From Acidobacteriota bacterium (GTDB lineage Bacteria; Acidobacteriota; Blastocatellia; Pyrinomonadales; Pyrinomonadaceae): a stretch of DNA of 64,000 nucleotides. The notes under the pieces were generated by a model that was not told the DNA's origin, did no database searches, and worked only from the letters and a program-made list of their open reading frames with translations. The DNA is taken from contig JADKEF010000004.1 in the NCBI GenBank assembly GCA_016718135.1, positions 350,012-414,011 of the forward strand. Reading direction: 5' to 3'. Each line of letters begins with the position of its first letter. Position 1 is the stretch's first letter. The position numbers and the translations under genes were made by a program. This document shows positions 10,975-19,859 of this stretch, piece after piece.

Positions 10975-11979
10975 CTATTGATTTGGCTTCTGAATTTTCA
11001 ACGGCGTGCCGAACACAACTTCCTTTCGCGTTCTCACCGAAGTACCTGGAGCCTTCATAAGTAACCTGATTTTCCGGCGTTCCCCTGACTTTGGAGGTAC
11101 CTGAGGATAGTAACCTAGACGATACATTCTTTTCAGGTCGAGGGATATCTGCTGGAAAGCAGGCACTAGCAAACTAACTTCGCCGATTTCCACAGCCCCA
11201 CCTCCGGTTTTATCGGCAAGTCCATTCATATACGATTTAACTTCCGCGATCACTTTTTTAAGTTCGTTCGGGGGTAAGCCGAGACTGTTCCCGTATCGAT
11301 CGATGTCCTCGACGCTAGGCTTTGTGTACCATCTCTGCGCTTTCGGATATTCTCCAAATCTAACGGTGTAGATTACTGCGTCCGACTCCTCGGCTTTATT
11401 CAAGTTAGACTTTGCAGATACACCCTTCCCATATAGCTCACCATCAGAGAACATTACTATTGCTTTCCGGCCTGGTAGTCTGGCCATGTAATCGATTGAT
11501 TTATCGACTGCATTGAAGGTCATTGTCAACCAATCATCATTTGTCTTTTTGAAGAAAATGGTTTGAGTGAAACTGTGCTTTTTTGTGGGAGGACAGAGAA
11601 TGTCGAGATGTGCTTTGTCTCGGAAAGTCGCTACAATAATTTGATCTTCAGGAGCGAGAGACTGAACGAATTTGTTCGCCGCAGATGCAAGTGTAGAAAG
11701 ATGATCATTCATAGAACCGCTTACATCGATAAGCAGAAGTACCGTGACCGGCACCTCGGCCGTTTCGAAAAACGCTGTTTCCTGCGGCTTCCCATTTTCT
11801 AAAATCTCAAAGTCCGACGCCTTGAGCCCCGATACAAATCGACCGTCCTTATCCGAAACGAACACCGGTAACGTGACTAGATCAGTTTCGACTTTCACCG
11901 TCTCGTCTTGCGCTGGAGTAATCGATGCGGACAATAGCAATAGGATGACCGCTATAATGTTCAACTTTTTATTGATCAT
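10975..11979 (-). CDS. Secreted VWA-domain protein (acidobacterial VWFA-related type)
   Basis: 334 residues from ATG 11979; the upstream in-frame start would overlap the preceding gene. The protein has a signal peptide (MINKKLNIIAVILLLLSASITPAQ), then the segment VTLPVFVSDKDGRFVSGL...FEILENGKPQ that is typical of the VWFA-related acidobacterial domain (TIGR03436), then a VWA domain. A metal-binding MIDAS motif, DVSGSMN, lies near residue 90. Such proteins bind partners through a divalent cation outside the cytoplasm. It is the last gene of an operon with the cysteine-rich protein (5-base gap) and the redoxin upstream. Confidence 0.85.
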   Translation of the reverse strand: MINKKLNIIAVILLLLSASITPAQDETVKVETDLVTLPVFVSDKDGRFVSGLKASDFEILENGKPQETAFFETAEVPVTVLLLIDVSGSMNDHLSTLASAANKFVQSLAPEDQIIVATFRDKAHLDILCPPTKKHSFTQTIFFKKTNDDWLTMTFNAVDKSIDYMARLPGRKAIVMFSDGELYGKGVSAKSNLNKAEESDAVIYTVRFGEYPKAQRWYTKPSVEDIDRYGNSLGLPPNELKKVIAEVKSYMNGLADKTGGGAVEIGEVSLLVPAFQQISLDLKRMYRLGYYPQVPPKSGERRKIRLLMKAPGTSVRTRKEVVFGTPLKIQKPNQ

Positions 11980-11984
11980 CCGTA

Positions 11985-12434
11985 CTACGTAGCACAATGC
12001 GGTGTGCCACCACCATAGCAATACTTGTTGAAGCAATTTACACAAGTTCCACCTGACCAAGGGCACGTGAGATAGTAACGATTCTGACAGTTAACCGGAT
12101 TACCTTGGTAGTCAACATCACAAACGGAGCCATATTGGGTAGTGCAAAACCCAGGCGTAGATTCTTCATTCTCACACCAGACTGCATTTCCTAAGCAGCT
12201 TAGGAACTGACTGTTGCATGAAATTACACAACTTTGACAAACTGACGCGGTTGAGTTTGCATTACAACTTTCCTGACACTCATCGATACAAGAACCTTGG
12301 TTTGTTTCGCATTCCTGAATGCAAGGTGCTGCGAGACCAGTTCTGGTTTCATCGGAAAGGCCTACAAAATAAATAGACAAACCGATCAAAAAAATAGCGA
12401 ACCATTTCCTAACAATTGATACCGAAAACTTCAT
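11985..12434 (-). CDS. Exported, extremely cysteine-rich small protein
   Basis: 149 residues. A hydrophobic signal-like N-terminus (MKFSVSIVRKWFAIFLIGLSI) is followed by a mature part of about 110 residues with 18 cysteines. These are spaced CxxxC, CxxC and CxxxxxxC (for example CIQECE, CQSCVISC, CVNCFNKYC). No family is recognised. The even number and spacing of cysteines suggest disulphides in the cell envelope or secreted space; metal binding is an alternative. The gene sits between a membrane-anchored redoxin (28 bases upstream) and a secreted VWA protein (5 bases downstream), so disulphide handling by the redoxin is a plausible inference. Confidence 0.7.
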   Translation of the reverse strand: MKFSVSIVRKWFAIFLIGLSIYFVGLSDETRTGLAAPCIQECETNQGSCIDECQESCNANSTASVCQSCVISCNSQFLSCLGNAVWCENEESTPGFCTTQYGSVCDVDYQGNPVNCQNRYYLTCPWSGGTCVNCFNKYCYGGGTPHCAT

Positions 12435-12462
12435 GGTTACTCCTCCTACTCAACGTAATAAT

Positions 12463-12993
12463 CTAACCGCTAACATTGGGTGTATCGAACACCTTACTCA
12501 TCACCTCACGCTCAACTTCAACAGACAATTTCCCTTTCCATACCTCAAGTACAAGTCCGTGTCGATCAACCAGCAATAGGGTCGGAGTCGCTCGTATATT
12601 GATCTGTTCAGGATTAATCTGAGCGACTTCATCAACCGTAATATTTTGCTCAAGCAAATATTTCTGGGTCTCTTGTTTTGGCTGAATAAATAAGGCGACG
12701 AGACGCACATCCTTCCCAACCCGGTACGCAGATAGTTTTTGGTAAAACGGAATGCTCTCCGCACAGTATTTACAAGCGGTTGAGAGAATCATAACTAGAT
12801 TCCTGTCGCTACCGCTCCAAATAACATCTCCATTCGGAATTACCGCTCCTGACCTGATTCCCTCAACTCTCTCCGGTGCGTTCGACACAGGAGTGGAGAA
12901 ATATTTGACGCCAACGAGTCCAAGAAAGACCATCGCAATGACGATAATCGCAACATTTGATCCGATTTCCAACGATTTCTTCAGTCTATCCAT
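12463..12993 (-). CDS. Membrane-anchored thioredoxin-like protein (redoxin/TlpA-like)
   Basis: 176 residues. One N-terminal membrane segment (about residues 13-32, NVAIIVIAMVFLGLVGV) places the thioredoxin-like domain outside the cytoplasm. The redox motif is CKYC (STACKYCAES, about residue 75), and the cis-proline loop is seen in IRATPTLLLVDRHG. This resembles TlpA/ResA/MauD-type thiol oxidoreductases. It is the first gene of a likely operon with the cysteine-rich exported protein and the VWA protein, so it may form, shuffle or reduce their disulphides. A role in cytochrome maturation is less supported because no heme-lyase genes are nearby. Confidence 0.8.
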   Translation of the reverse strand: MDRLKKSLEIGSNVAIIVIAMVFLGLVGVKYFSTPVSNAPERVEGIRSGAVIPNGDVIWSGSDRNLVMILSTACKYCAESIPFYQKLSAYRVGKDVRLVALFIQPKQETQKYLLEQNITVDEVAQINPEQINIRATPTLLLVDRHGLVLEVWKGKLSVEVEREVMSKVFDTPNVSG

Positions 12994-13116
12994 AAGACGA
13001 GATGGCCCTTTGATTCCCAGAGCTTGTGATGATTTTTCGAATCTATTTTTGGTTGGTTCGCTTAAGAAGTCAACAGCTATTTTCGAGCAAAAACGGTTGT
13101 CTTTTTGCCAAAACTG

Positions 13117-13479
13117 CTATTTATTGTCTTGGAGGTCGTTTGATTGAAATATGTTGTCTTGTTGGCGGCGAAAAACTCTGGGGGACATGCCATACTTTGA
13201 CCTAAATCCCCGGCAAAGACGACTAGCATCGCCAAAACCAAGGATAACTGCTATTTCTTGAATGTGCAGAAAACAGGTCGGATCGGCTAGTAGTTGGTGA
13301 GCTTTCTCAAGCCGAAGCCTATTTACAAAAGCCATCAGACTTCCGCCCGTCTCAGACTTGAACAAATGTTGTAGGCGGGATGGAGACATTTCAGTCATCA
13401 ACGCGATCCGCTCTACAGACCAATTTCGTCCCAAATCTTGGGAAACCACTCTTTGAATATGGAAGATTCGTCTGTCCAT
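13117..13479 (-). CDS. AraC-family DNA-binding protein (HTH domain only)
   Basis: About 120 residues from ATG 13479. A longer form from TTG 13542 is also open. The whole protein is the double helix-turn-helix domain: WSVERIALMTEMSPSRLQHLFKSETG (first HTH) and IQEIAVILGFGDASRLCRGFRSKYGMSPRVFRR (second HTH plus AraC signature). There is no ligand-binding domain. It is encoded upstream of, and in the same direction as, the redoxin/Cys-rich/VWA operon with a gap of about 120 bases, so it may control it. A run of eight G (coding strand, 13521-13528) lies between the two possible starts. Confidence 0.75.
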   Translation of the reverse strand: MDRRIFHIQRVVSQDLGRNWSVERIALMTEMSPSRLQHLFKSETGGSLMAFVNRLRLEKAHQLLADPTCFLHIQEIAVILGFGDASRLCRGFRSKYGMSPRVFRRQQDNIFQSNDLQDNK

Positions 13480-13648
13480 GCGGAAGAGATTTCGCGACAG
13501 AAATTTTTTCCAGCATAATACCCCCCCCTGCAATAAAGTCAACTTGGCAGATTTAGGTCACCAATCTAAGGGGGATTGCGCAAAAAATGTCGAAACCGCT
13601 CGATCGTGAAATGCAGATTGGGCGGTTTTTGTTCATGCATCGGTCTCT

Positions 13649-14434
13649 CTAAAGCGGTCGCGTTCCAAAATCTCCGTAAGCAGTCGGTGGCGGCGGAGCC
13701 ATATTGAACTGCTGCTCCATCCACGGGAAGACCTGCCGGTAGGCAAACGCTCCGGCGATGTACATGACCGGCATTGAGACAAGGAAAACTCCCAGACACA
13801 GCATGAGCATGCCGACGATCACGACTAGGATCAACAGCAAAAAATAGACAAATAGGCCACCGATATTACTCACTGCTGCTCTCGCACTGAGCTTGATCGC
13901 ATCCACCGCACCCATATCGTGCTCGATAACCAGCGGTATCGCAAAAAAGAAAACAGCCCACCACACAAACGAAAAGACCATGAAGCCGATAAAAAGCACA
14001 ATAAAGAGGACCATCAGACCGCTAGAGATCGCAAAGTCCCGATCTGAGATCTGAAAGAAATCAAAATCTCGTCCGCCACGGCCTCCAAGGCCGAGTTCAG
14101 CAAAACGCACACTATATTGCACGATCTGACCGAGAATTCCCGGTATCGACTGAATCAACCCGATGATCATCAGCGGGACAAATTTCTCAAACCCCTTGAA
14201 CATCATTCCAAAATCTACCGGCTCGCCGCGCATATCACGGAGCACGACGTAGTAAACGCCGCCCATAACCGGGCCCATAATAACGACATTGAGGCACGGC
14301 ACACAGCCTGTCAGTATTATCGCGATGAGCGAGATGCCGAGATACATCCCGTATTTCAGCTTGAGCGTTTCCCAACCGTTGCTGACACATTCGCCGGCAC
14401 TGATCGCACTTGGTACAAATTGGATATTGGTCAT
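13649..14434 (-). CDS. Polytopic membrane protein of unknown function
   Basis: 261 residues with five to six hydrophobic helices (for example LGISLIAIILTGCVP, FVPLMIIGLIQSIPGI, GLMVLFIVLFIGFMVFS, GLFVYFLLLILVVIVGML). A proline-rich cytoplasmic tail (MAPPPPTAYGDFG) closes it. The pattern of helices with a conserved-looking ...DAIKLSARAAVSNIG segment is like DUF975/DUF4013-type integral membrane proteins, but I cannot assign the family. It stands alone, flanked by terminator-like hairpins on both sides. Confidence 0.65.
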   Translation of the reverse strand: MTNIQFVPSAISAGECVSNGWETLKLKYGMYLGISLIAIILTGCVPCLNVVIMGPVMGGVYYVVLRDMRGEPVDFGMMFKGFEKFVPLMIIGLIQSIPGILGQIVQYSVRFAELGLGGRGGRDFDFFQISDRDFAISSGLMVLFIVLFIGFMVFSFVWWAVFFFAIPLVIEHDMGAVDAIKLSARAAVSNIGGLFVYFLLLILVVIVGMLMLCLGVFLVSMPVMYIAGAFAYRQVFPWMEQQFNMAPPPPTAYGDFGTRPL

Positions 14435-14471
14435 AACGATTTTGTAGATAATAGCCTATCGGCGTCATGAT

Positions 14472-14520
14472 GCAAAAAAAAACCGCCCGGATCATAGTTC
14501 GATCCGAGCGGTTTATTTTT
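14472..14520 (-). terminator. Rho-independent terminator of the M28 peptidase gene
   Basis: A 13-bp stem (AACCGCCCGGATC / GATCCGAGCGGTT, one mismatch) is followed on the minus strand by a run of nine T. It lies 17 bases after the peptidase stop codon. Confidence 0.85.
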
Positions 14521-14536
14521 GCACGTTATCAACTAA

Positions 14537-16252
14537 CTACGGCATTGGCTTACGCGGCATTTTTTCATCCATCATCGCCGATTGATAAACGAATGCTGCC
14601 ATAATGGTAGAAGCCTGTTTCATATCATCAGCTTGGATTCGGTCGTAGTTGTCCTGATTCGAGTGGTGTGTTCGCGTGTCGTACTCGACCTCGTCCTGGA
14701 TGAACTGAAAACCTGGAAGCCCTATGCGGTCGAACGACAAGTGATCGGTGCCGCCGGTGTTTGAGATCGTGAGTGTCTTTGCTCCCCAATCTGCGAATGG
14801 AGCAAGCCACGCTTCGAAGTACGGACGAACCGCACTGTTGCCCTGCATGTAAACGCCTCGGATCTTTCCAGTACCGTTGTCGAGGTTGTAATAGACCGAC
14901 AACTTATCGTAATCCGGCTTTTTCTCTAGCACTGGACGGGCAGCTCCTGGCTGAGGTGGCCCGAATGCAGGTGCCCCACTCATAGTGCCAAATTTCTGTG
15001 TGACGTATTCACGCGAACCGTTAAGCCCCTGCTCTTCACCGCTCCAGAGAGCGACGCGGATCGTGCGGCGCGGCTTGAGGCCTGAGGCGAGCAAGATGCG
15101 GGCTGCTTCCATCGCGACGGCACAACCGGCTGCATTGTCCGTTGCTCCTGTCGATGAGTGCCACGAATCGAGGTGGCCGCCAAGCATGACGATCTCATCT
15201 TTGAGTTTAGGATCTGTGCCCGGTATCTCGGCGACTGTGTTGTAACCCATGAGGTCGTCGTCCTGATATTGTGCCTGGATGTCGACGGTCATTTTCGGCT
15301 TAACGCCTATTCTGCTCATGCGTGCCAAACGATTGTAATCCTCGGTCGCCATCGTGATCTGAGGCAGGATGCGCGATTCGTTATCTTTGTTATACGCCGC
15401 GTTTCGGCCGCGCGCCGCAGGGCCGGTCGGTGCCGTTGCGCCTGCAACTGGTGGAGCTGGAATTACCGTTGCACCGCCGACGAAAAGCGTGCCGCCGCTG
15501 CCGTTTCCACTGTTGAATACAAGAACTGCCGCACCTTCTTCGAAAGCGAAGGCCGGGAGCCGGTTAGCAAGCTGCATCTGCCGCATTCTCTCGGCTTGTT
15601 GCGGATTTGGCGATGCAGACGGTGCCGGCGGTGGCGCAGCGGCACTGGCAGCAGCCGCCATTTTGTTAAGTTCGTCGTCAGAATAACGGACAGCATTTCC
15701 CTCGAACTCGGCTTTTAATTCGCGGGGTCGCGAGACCATTACGATCTTGCCGGCGAGCTGGCCTTTGTACTTTGCAAAGTCCTCATCAGAATTAACATCC
15801 AGAAACACGATCTCGGACGTGACGGCACCTTTTGTCGATGGCGACCAAGCACGTGGGAATGCGATGACAGGAAAGGCCGATGGCTCGGTCACGTTTGCTG
15901 TAAAACTCCTGAGGGTCCAGCCGCGGCCGAACGGGCCCCATGACTCAAGCTTGGCGTTCTTCATGCCCCATTTTGCCATGGTGTCGCGGGTCCATTCGTT
16001 CGCCTTCTTCATGCCGGGCGAATTGGTGAGCCGCGGCCCAATGACGTCAGTCATGTAGCTGAGGTGCTCCATCACCTTCGAACGGTTCATGCCTTCATCT
16101 TTGATCTTATCGAGATCGGCCTTGGGTGCGGTGTAAACCGACTTTGCCGGAGCAACTGCCGCACCGATCGCGGGCGTATTCTGGGCTAGGGTAAACGTCG
16201 GGAGTAACAATGCGGTAACCGCCGCCACGCCCATCAATCTGCGTCGAAACAT
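14537..16252 (-). CDS. Secreted M28-family zinc peptidase
   Basis: 571 residues with a signal peptide (MFRRRLMGVAAVTALLLPTFTLAQ) and an AGGAG ribosome site before ATG 16252. The N-terminal half carries a PA-like insert (residues about 120-310) with an Ala/Pro-rich linker (AAPPPAPSASPNP). The C-terminal half is the M28 catalytic domain with metal ligands in GGHLDSWH, TDNAAG and GEEQGLNGS, and the last His in THHSNQD. It is likely a periplasmic or secreted di-zinc aminopeptidase or carboxypeptidase that degrades peptides. It forms a single-gene unit ended by a strong terminator. Confidence 0.88.
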   Translation of the reverse strand: MFRRRLMGVAAVTALLLPTFTLAQNTPAIGAAVAPAKSVYTAPKADLDKIKDEGMNRSKVMEHLSYMTDVIGPRLTNSPGMKKANEWTRDTMAKWGMKNAKLESWGPFGRGWTLRSFTANVTEPSAFPVIAFPRAWSPSTKGAVTSEIVFLDVNSDEDFAKYKGQLAGKIVMVSRPRELKAEFEGNAVRYSDDELNKMAAAASAAAPPPAPSASPNPQQAERMRQMQLANRLPAFAFEEGAAVLVFNSGNGSGGTLFVGGATVIPAPPVAGATAPTGPAARGRNAAYNKDNESRILPQITMATEDYNRLARMSRIGVKPKMTVDIQAQYQDDDLMGYNTVAEIPGTDPKLKDEIVMLGGHLDSWHSSTGATDNAAGCAVAMEAARILLASGLKPRRTIRVALWSGEEQGLNGSREYVTQKFGTMSGAPAFGPPQPGAARPVLEKKPDYDKLSVYYNLDNGTGKIRGVYMQGNSAVRPYFEAWLAPFADWGAKTLTISNTGGTDHLSFDRIGLPGFQFIQDEVEYDTRTHHSNQDNYDRIQADDMKQASTIMAAFVYQSAMMDEKMPRKPMP

Positions 16253-16384
16253 AACTTATTCTCCTAAAAATGGTCTAGATCTATGGCTAAGATTTCTTCT
16301 TTTATACCACGGATCGACCAATATTGACTGTAAAGTTTTGTAAGAGGTCAAAGGCTAGTACGGCAATAACTGACAAAGGTTGCG

Positions 16385-16966
16385 CTAGATGGTCGACCAG
16401 GTAAGCGTAAATGCCGGCGGAACGTTTTTTAAAACAAGCGGGCTACGTCGTGATTTGCCGTATCTGTTCTTAAGAAATTCACGGAGCTTGATCGCGGGCG
16501 GCAGGAAATAGCCGTGAGCGTATTGGAAAATTCGCAGTTCACAGCCCTCATCCATAAACTTAGTGATCTCGGCTAGGACGCTGTCGCTAACCTCTTTAGG
16601 CAGCGAAACAAATGGGAGACAGCAGACCAGATATCTGACCTTGCCTAAGCCGAGTTCCTGATGGATCGAATAACACTCAGCCGCATTTCCCTGAATGATG
16701 TTCATATCAGGGAATTTGATATTCAGCGTCTTCACCATGTCGCCGTCGATCTCGATCCCGAGATACGAGTCGCGGCTGGGAATGGCGTCTCGCAGGAACT
16801 TTGTGATCGCACCGGTACCGACGCCGAGTTCGAGAACTATGTTGTGATCATCGGGGAAAATACCCTGAAGCATCTCGGCCGCGAGCTCAGGCGAGCTGGG
16901 AGCTATTGCCCCGACCTTCATCGGGTTTTTTATAAATGCTTGTAGGAATTGTAGATTTTCGTTCAT
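16385..16966 (-). CDS. SAM-dependent methyltransferase, phospholipid-methyltransferase-like
   Basis: 193 residues, class I Rossmann methyltransferase. The SAM-binding motif ELGVGTGAITKFL is near residue 45, the acidic residue that follows is in GIEIDGDM, and NIIQGNA is motif II. The opening ...FIKNPMKVGAIAPSSPELAAEM and the fold resemble the PmtA/KsgA-like group annotated as phospholipid N-methyltransferases; the exact substrate is uncertain. It is monocistronic, between the M28 peptidase and topA. Confidence 0.75.
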   Translation of the reverse strand: MNENLQFLQAFIKNPMKVGAIAPSSPELAAEMLQGIFPDDHNIVLELGVGTGAITKFLRDAIPSRDSYLGIEIDGDMVKTLNIKFPDMNIIQGNAAECYSIHQELGLGKVRYLVCCLPFVSLPKEVSDSVLAEITKFMDEGCELRIFQYAHGYFLPPAIKLREFLKNRYGKSRRSPLVLKNVPPAFTLTWSTI

Positions 16967-17134
16967 TTAGACACGCGTCACGCCGGAACAGTTTCATCCC
17001 GTTTGCAGTCGGACATGATGTTCGTATTGTCGAGCGCTATTTTATAGGTACATTACTCGTTTTGGCAATGCTAAGCGCCCCGTTTTTCTTGGCCGTCCTT
17101 GTATCTGGGATATGTTGGCCGTCGGAATTTTACG

Positions 17135-19696
17135 TCATCTCCCAATATTCTTCGCCGTTCTCTTGGTCGGTGCTTTTCTAGGTGTCCGCGTCTTTTTAGT
17201 GAACGCATCTGGCACTTCAGCCACGATAAGTTCTTTTACCTGTTCCAGCGTTAGGGCCGCTGCCTCTTCTGCTGTCGCGCGAGTCCCGTCGGCCTTTTTC
17301 GGGATATAGATGATCTTCTTGCCAAACTTGATGATCGGGCCCCAACGGGCATTCTCGAGCGAAATCTTTTCTTCTTCCCAACGCTGTATGTAACGGTTCG
17401 CTTCCTTGCTGACCTTTGCTTCGATTAGTTCGTTCATCTCGGCCTGGGTCAGGTTCTCAAAGTCGTAACGCCGCGGCACGTTGATGAACAGACCGTCCCA
17501 TTTTATAAAAGGCCCGAAGCGTCCGGTTCCTTTTGTGATCGGTTTAGCGTCATACTCACCGACCGGAGCGTCCGCGATCTGTTTAGCTTTAATAAATTCG
17601 ATCGCCTTTTGCGTGTCCACCGTCGCAAGGTCGGTGCCACGAGGTATAGAGATAAATTCATCGCCCCACTTAACATACGGCCCGAAGCGTCCGATGTTCA
17701 CGGACAGATCTTTGCCGTCATAGCTCCCCATCGCGTCCTGCAGTTTGAACAGGGCCAAGGCTTCTTCAAATGTGATGGTCTCTATGCTCTGTCCCGGCGG
17801 GACCTTTGCAAACCTCGGCTTTTCCTCTTCCGAGGCGCTGCCGATCTGGATGATAGGGCCGTAGCGAGCCATCCGGGCAACAACCGGTTTGCCGCTCTCG
17901 GGGTCATCGCCGAGTATCCGCTCGCCCTTAACACGCTCTGCATTCTCAAGAGTGCTATCGACGTCCTTTTTGAAGGGCCCGTAAAACTCCTCGAGCATGT
18001 CGTTCCACTGGAGCTTGCCGTCGGCTACATCGTCGAACTCTTTCTCGATCTTGGCGGTGAAGCCATAATCCATGATCGCGTCAAAATACTGCTTCAGAAA
18101 ATCCGTCACCACGAGCCCAAGATCGGTTGGGAACAGTTTTGATTTCTCCGCACCGGTAGTCTCAGATTCTTCTCTCTTGGTGATGAGATCATCTTTTAAT
18201 ACCAGTACTCGGTAGGTTCTCGGCGTGCCTTCTTTATCTCTCTTCTCGACGTATTCCCGTTTCTGGATCGTAGAGATCGTCGGCGCGTAAGTTGAAGGGC
18301 GGCCGATGCCGAGCTCTTCTAATTTTTTTACCAGCGAAGCTTCCGTGTAACGCGGCTGAGGACGGCTGAACCGTTCTGTTGCCCGGAGTTCGGACAGCGG
18401 CATCGATTTCCCCACCGTCATCGGCGGCAGAAGGCCTTCTGATGATTCTTCAGCTTCATCTTCGTCTTTATCTTCCTGATAAACCTTGAGAAAACCATCG
18501 AATTTCAGCACTTCTCCCGAGGCCGTCAGTTCTTCCTTGTTGGTGGAGATCTCGATCTTGACCGTCGTTTTTTCCAGCTCGGCATCGGCCATCTGCGAGG
18601 CCATCGTTCGCTTCCAGATCAGCTCGTACAACCGTTGCCACTCCGGGTCATTAACTGTTGTTGTATTTGTGTAGGTCGGGCGGATAGCCTCGTGAGCTTC
18701 CTGTGCGGATTCGTTCTTGTTTTTGAATTTACGGAACTGTTGATATCGATCACCGTAAAGCTTGCTCACCGTCTGCGTAATGTCGGCAAGAGCGGTATCG
18801 CTCAGGCTCACGCTGTCGGTTCGCATATAAGTAATATGCCCATTCTCATACAGCTTCTGTGCGATCTGCATCGTCCGGCCCACACCGTAGCCAAGTTTTC
18901 TAGATGCTTCCTGCTGCAAGGTCGAGGTGGTAAATGGAGCGGCCGGGGTTCGTTTTCCGGGTTTGACCTTAATGTCGGTCACCGTGTAATCAGCACCGAT
19001 ACAACCCATCAAAAACGCCTCCGCGTCTTCCGCTCTGTTTTGCTTTTTACCTTCGGCCTTGAATGTTACTTGCTTACCGGTTATGTCATTGGCAAAAAAC
19101 AGTCCTTCGATCTTGAAATGACTTTCCGCCTCGAAGGCGTTGATCTCGCGTTCTCTGTCAGCGATCAACCTTACCGCAACGCTCTGCACACGGCCGGCAC
19201 TCAGGTTCTTATTGCTGGTGCTGATCTTGCGCCAAAGCACAGGGCTTAGTTCAAAACCAACGATGCGATCCAGAACTCGACGAGCCTGCTGCGCCATCAC
19301 GAGGTTCATGTTCACCGTGCGTGGATTATTAACGGCAGCTTCGATCGCAGGTTTTGTGATCTCGTGAAAAACGATCCGCTTTGTTGTTATCGGGTCGAGG
19401 CCCAGAACTTCGCAGAGATGCCAGCTGATCGCCTCTCCTTCCCGGTCTTCGTCAGTTGCGAGCCAGACTTCGTCCGACTTTTTCGCCAAAGACCTGAGTT
19501 CGCTCACTACCTTCTTTTTGTCTTCAGAAACTATGTAGCGGGGCTCGAAATCATTTTCGATGTCGATGCCCATGCCGGCCTTTTCCAGATCGCGGATATG
19601 GCCAAAGCAGCTGTTCACCTGAAAATCTTTTCCGAGGATCTTTTCGATGGTCTTCGCTTTCGCAGGGCTCTCAACAATTAGCAGGTTCTTTGACAT
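17135..19696 (-). CDS. topA: DNA topoisomerase I
   Basis: 853 residues from ATG 19696 (MSKNLLIVESPAKAKTIEKI); an in-frame start 8 codons upstream is less likely. It relaxes negatively supercoiled DNA through a 5'-phosphotyrosine. The Toprim domain shows ATDEDREGEAISWHL. The active-site tyrosine is in ITYMRTDS (about residue 305). AGRVQSVAVRL and IGRPSTYAPTI are also conserved. The C-terminus lacks the four-cysteine zinc fingers of E. coli TopA. Instead it has several topoisomerase C-terminal repeats (RFGPYVKWG, RFGPFIKWDG, RWGPIIKFGKK) and a basic tail. Next gene upstream is dprA, a common pairing. Confidence 0.95.
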   Translation of the reverse strand: MSKNLLIVESPAKAKTIEKILGKDFQVNSCFGHIRDLEKAGMGIDIENDFEPRYIVSEDKKKVVSELRSLAKKSDEVWLATDEDREGEAISWHLCEVLGLDPITTKRIVFHEITKPAIEAAVNNPRTVNMNLVMAQQARRVLDRIVGFELSPVLWRKISTSNKNLSAGRVQSVAVRLIADREREINAFEAESHFKIEGLFFANDITGKQVTFKAEGKKQNRAEDAEAFLMGCIGADYTVTDIKVKPGKRTPAAPFTTSTLQQEASRKLGYGVGRTMQIAQKLYENGHITYMRTDSVSLSDTALADITQTVSKLYGDRYQQFRKFKNKNESAQEAHEAIRPTYTNTTTVNDPEWQRLYELIWKRTMASQMADAELEKTTVKIEISTNKEELTASGEVLKFDGFLKVYQEDKDEDEAEESSEGLLPPMTVGKSMPLSELRATERFSRPQPRYTEASLVKKLEELGIGRPSTYAPTISTIQKREYVEKRDKEGTPRTYRVLVLKDDLITKREESETTGAEKSKLFPTDLGLVVTDFLKQYFDAIMDYGFTAKIEKEFDDVADGKLQWNDMLEEFYGPFKKDVDSTLENAERVKGERILGDDPESGKPVVARMARYGPIIQIGSASEEEKPRFAKVPPGQSIETITFEEALALFKLQDAMGSYDGKDLSVNIGRFGPYVKWGDEFISIPRGTDLATVDTQKAIEFIKAKQIADAPVGEYDAKPITKGTGRFGPFIKWDGLFINVPRRYDFENLTQAEMNELIEAKVSKEANRYIQRWEEEKISLENARWGPIIKFGKKIIYIPKKADGTRATAEEAAALTLEQVKELIVAEVPDAFTKKTRTPRKAPTKRTAKNIGR

Positions 19697-19778
19697 AGGC
19701 GGAAAAAAATACGTCAACACTCCTTATAGTGCTGACGTTTATGACAAGTAACACCTCGCTCGCAACCTTGTCAATGAG

Positions 19779-19857
19779 AGGTCTCTCTTCTCTGCGGTCT
19801 CTGCGACTTTGCGGGAGAAATTTCCCGCAAAGCCGCAGAGCCGCAGAGTGAGAAGAA
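19779..19857. repeat. Long intergenic inverted repeat between dprA and topA
   Basis: Arms read roughly TTCTCTGCGGTCTCTGCG and CGCAGAGCCGCAGAGTGAGAA, with a tight inner stem of CTTTGCGGGA against TCCCGCAAAG. The hairpin is much longer than a terminator and ends 2 bases before the dprA stop. It is similar in style (CTCTG/CAGAG words) to the element at 49418-49503. Confidence 0.7.
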
Positions 19858-19859
19858 AG

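Noticed and set aside
11985..12434. Cysteine-rich protein as a methylamine dehydrogenase light chain (MauA)
   Set aside because: The redoxin neighbour recalls MauD, but there is no MauA motif, no tryptophan cofactor pair and no other mau gene.
13585..13635. Hairpin-like AACCGCTCGATCG...GGGCGGTTTTTG after the membrane protein gene
   Set aside because: Arms pair over only about six bases with a long loop. It may be a weak terminator, but support is too thin to list.
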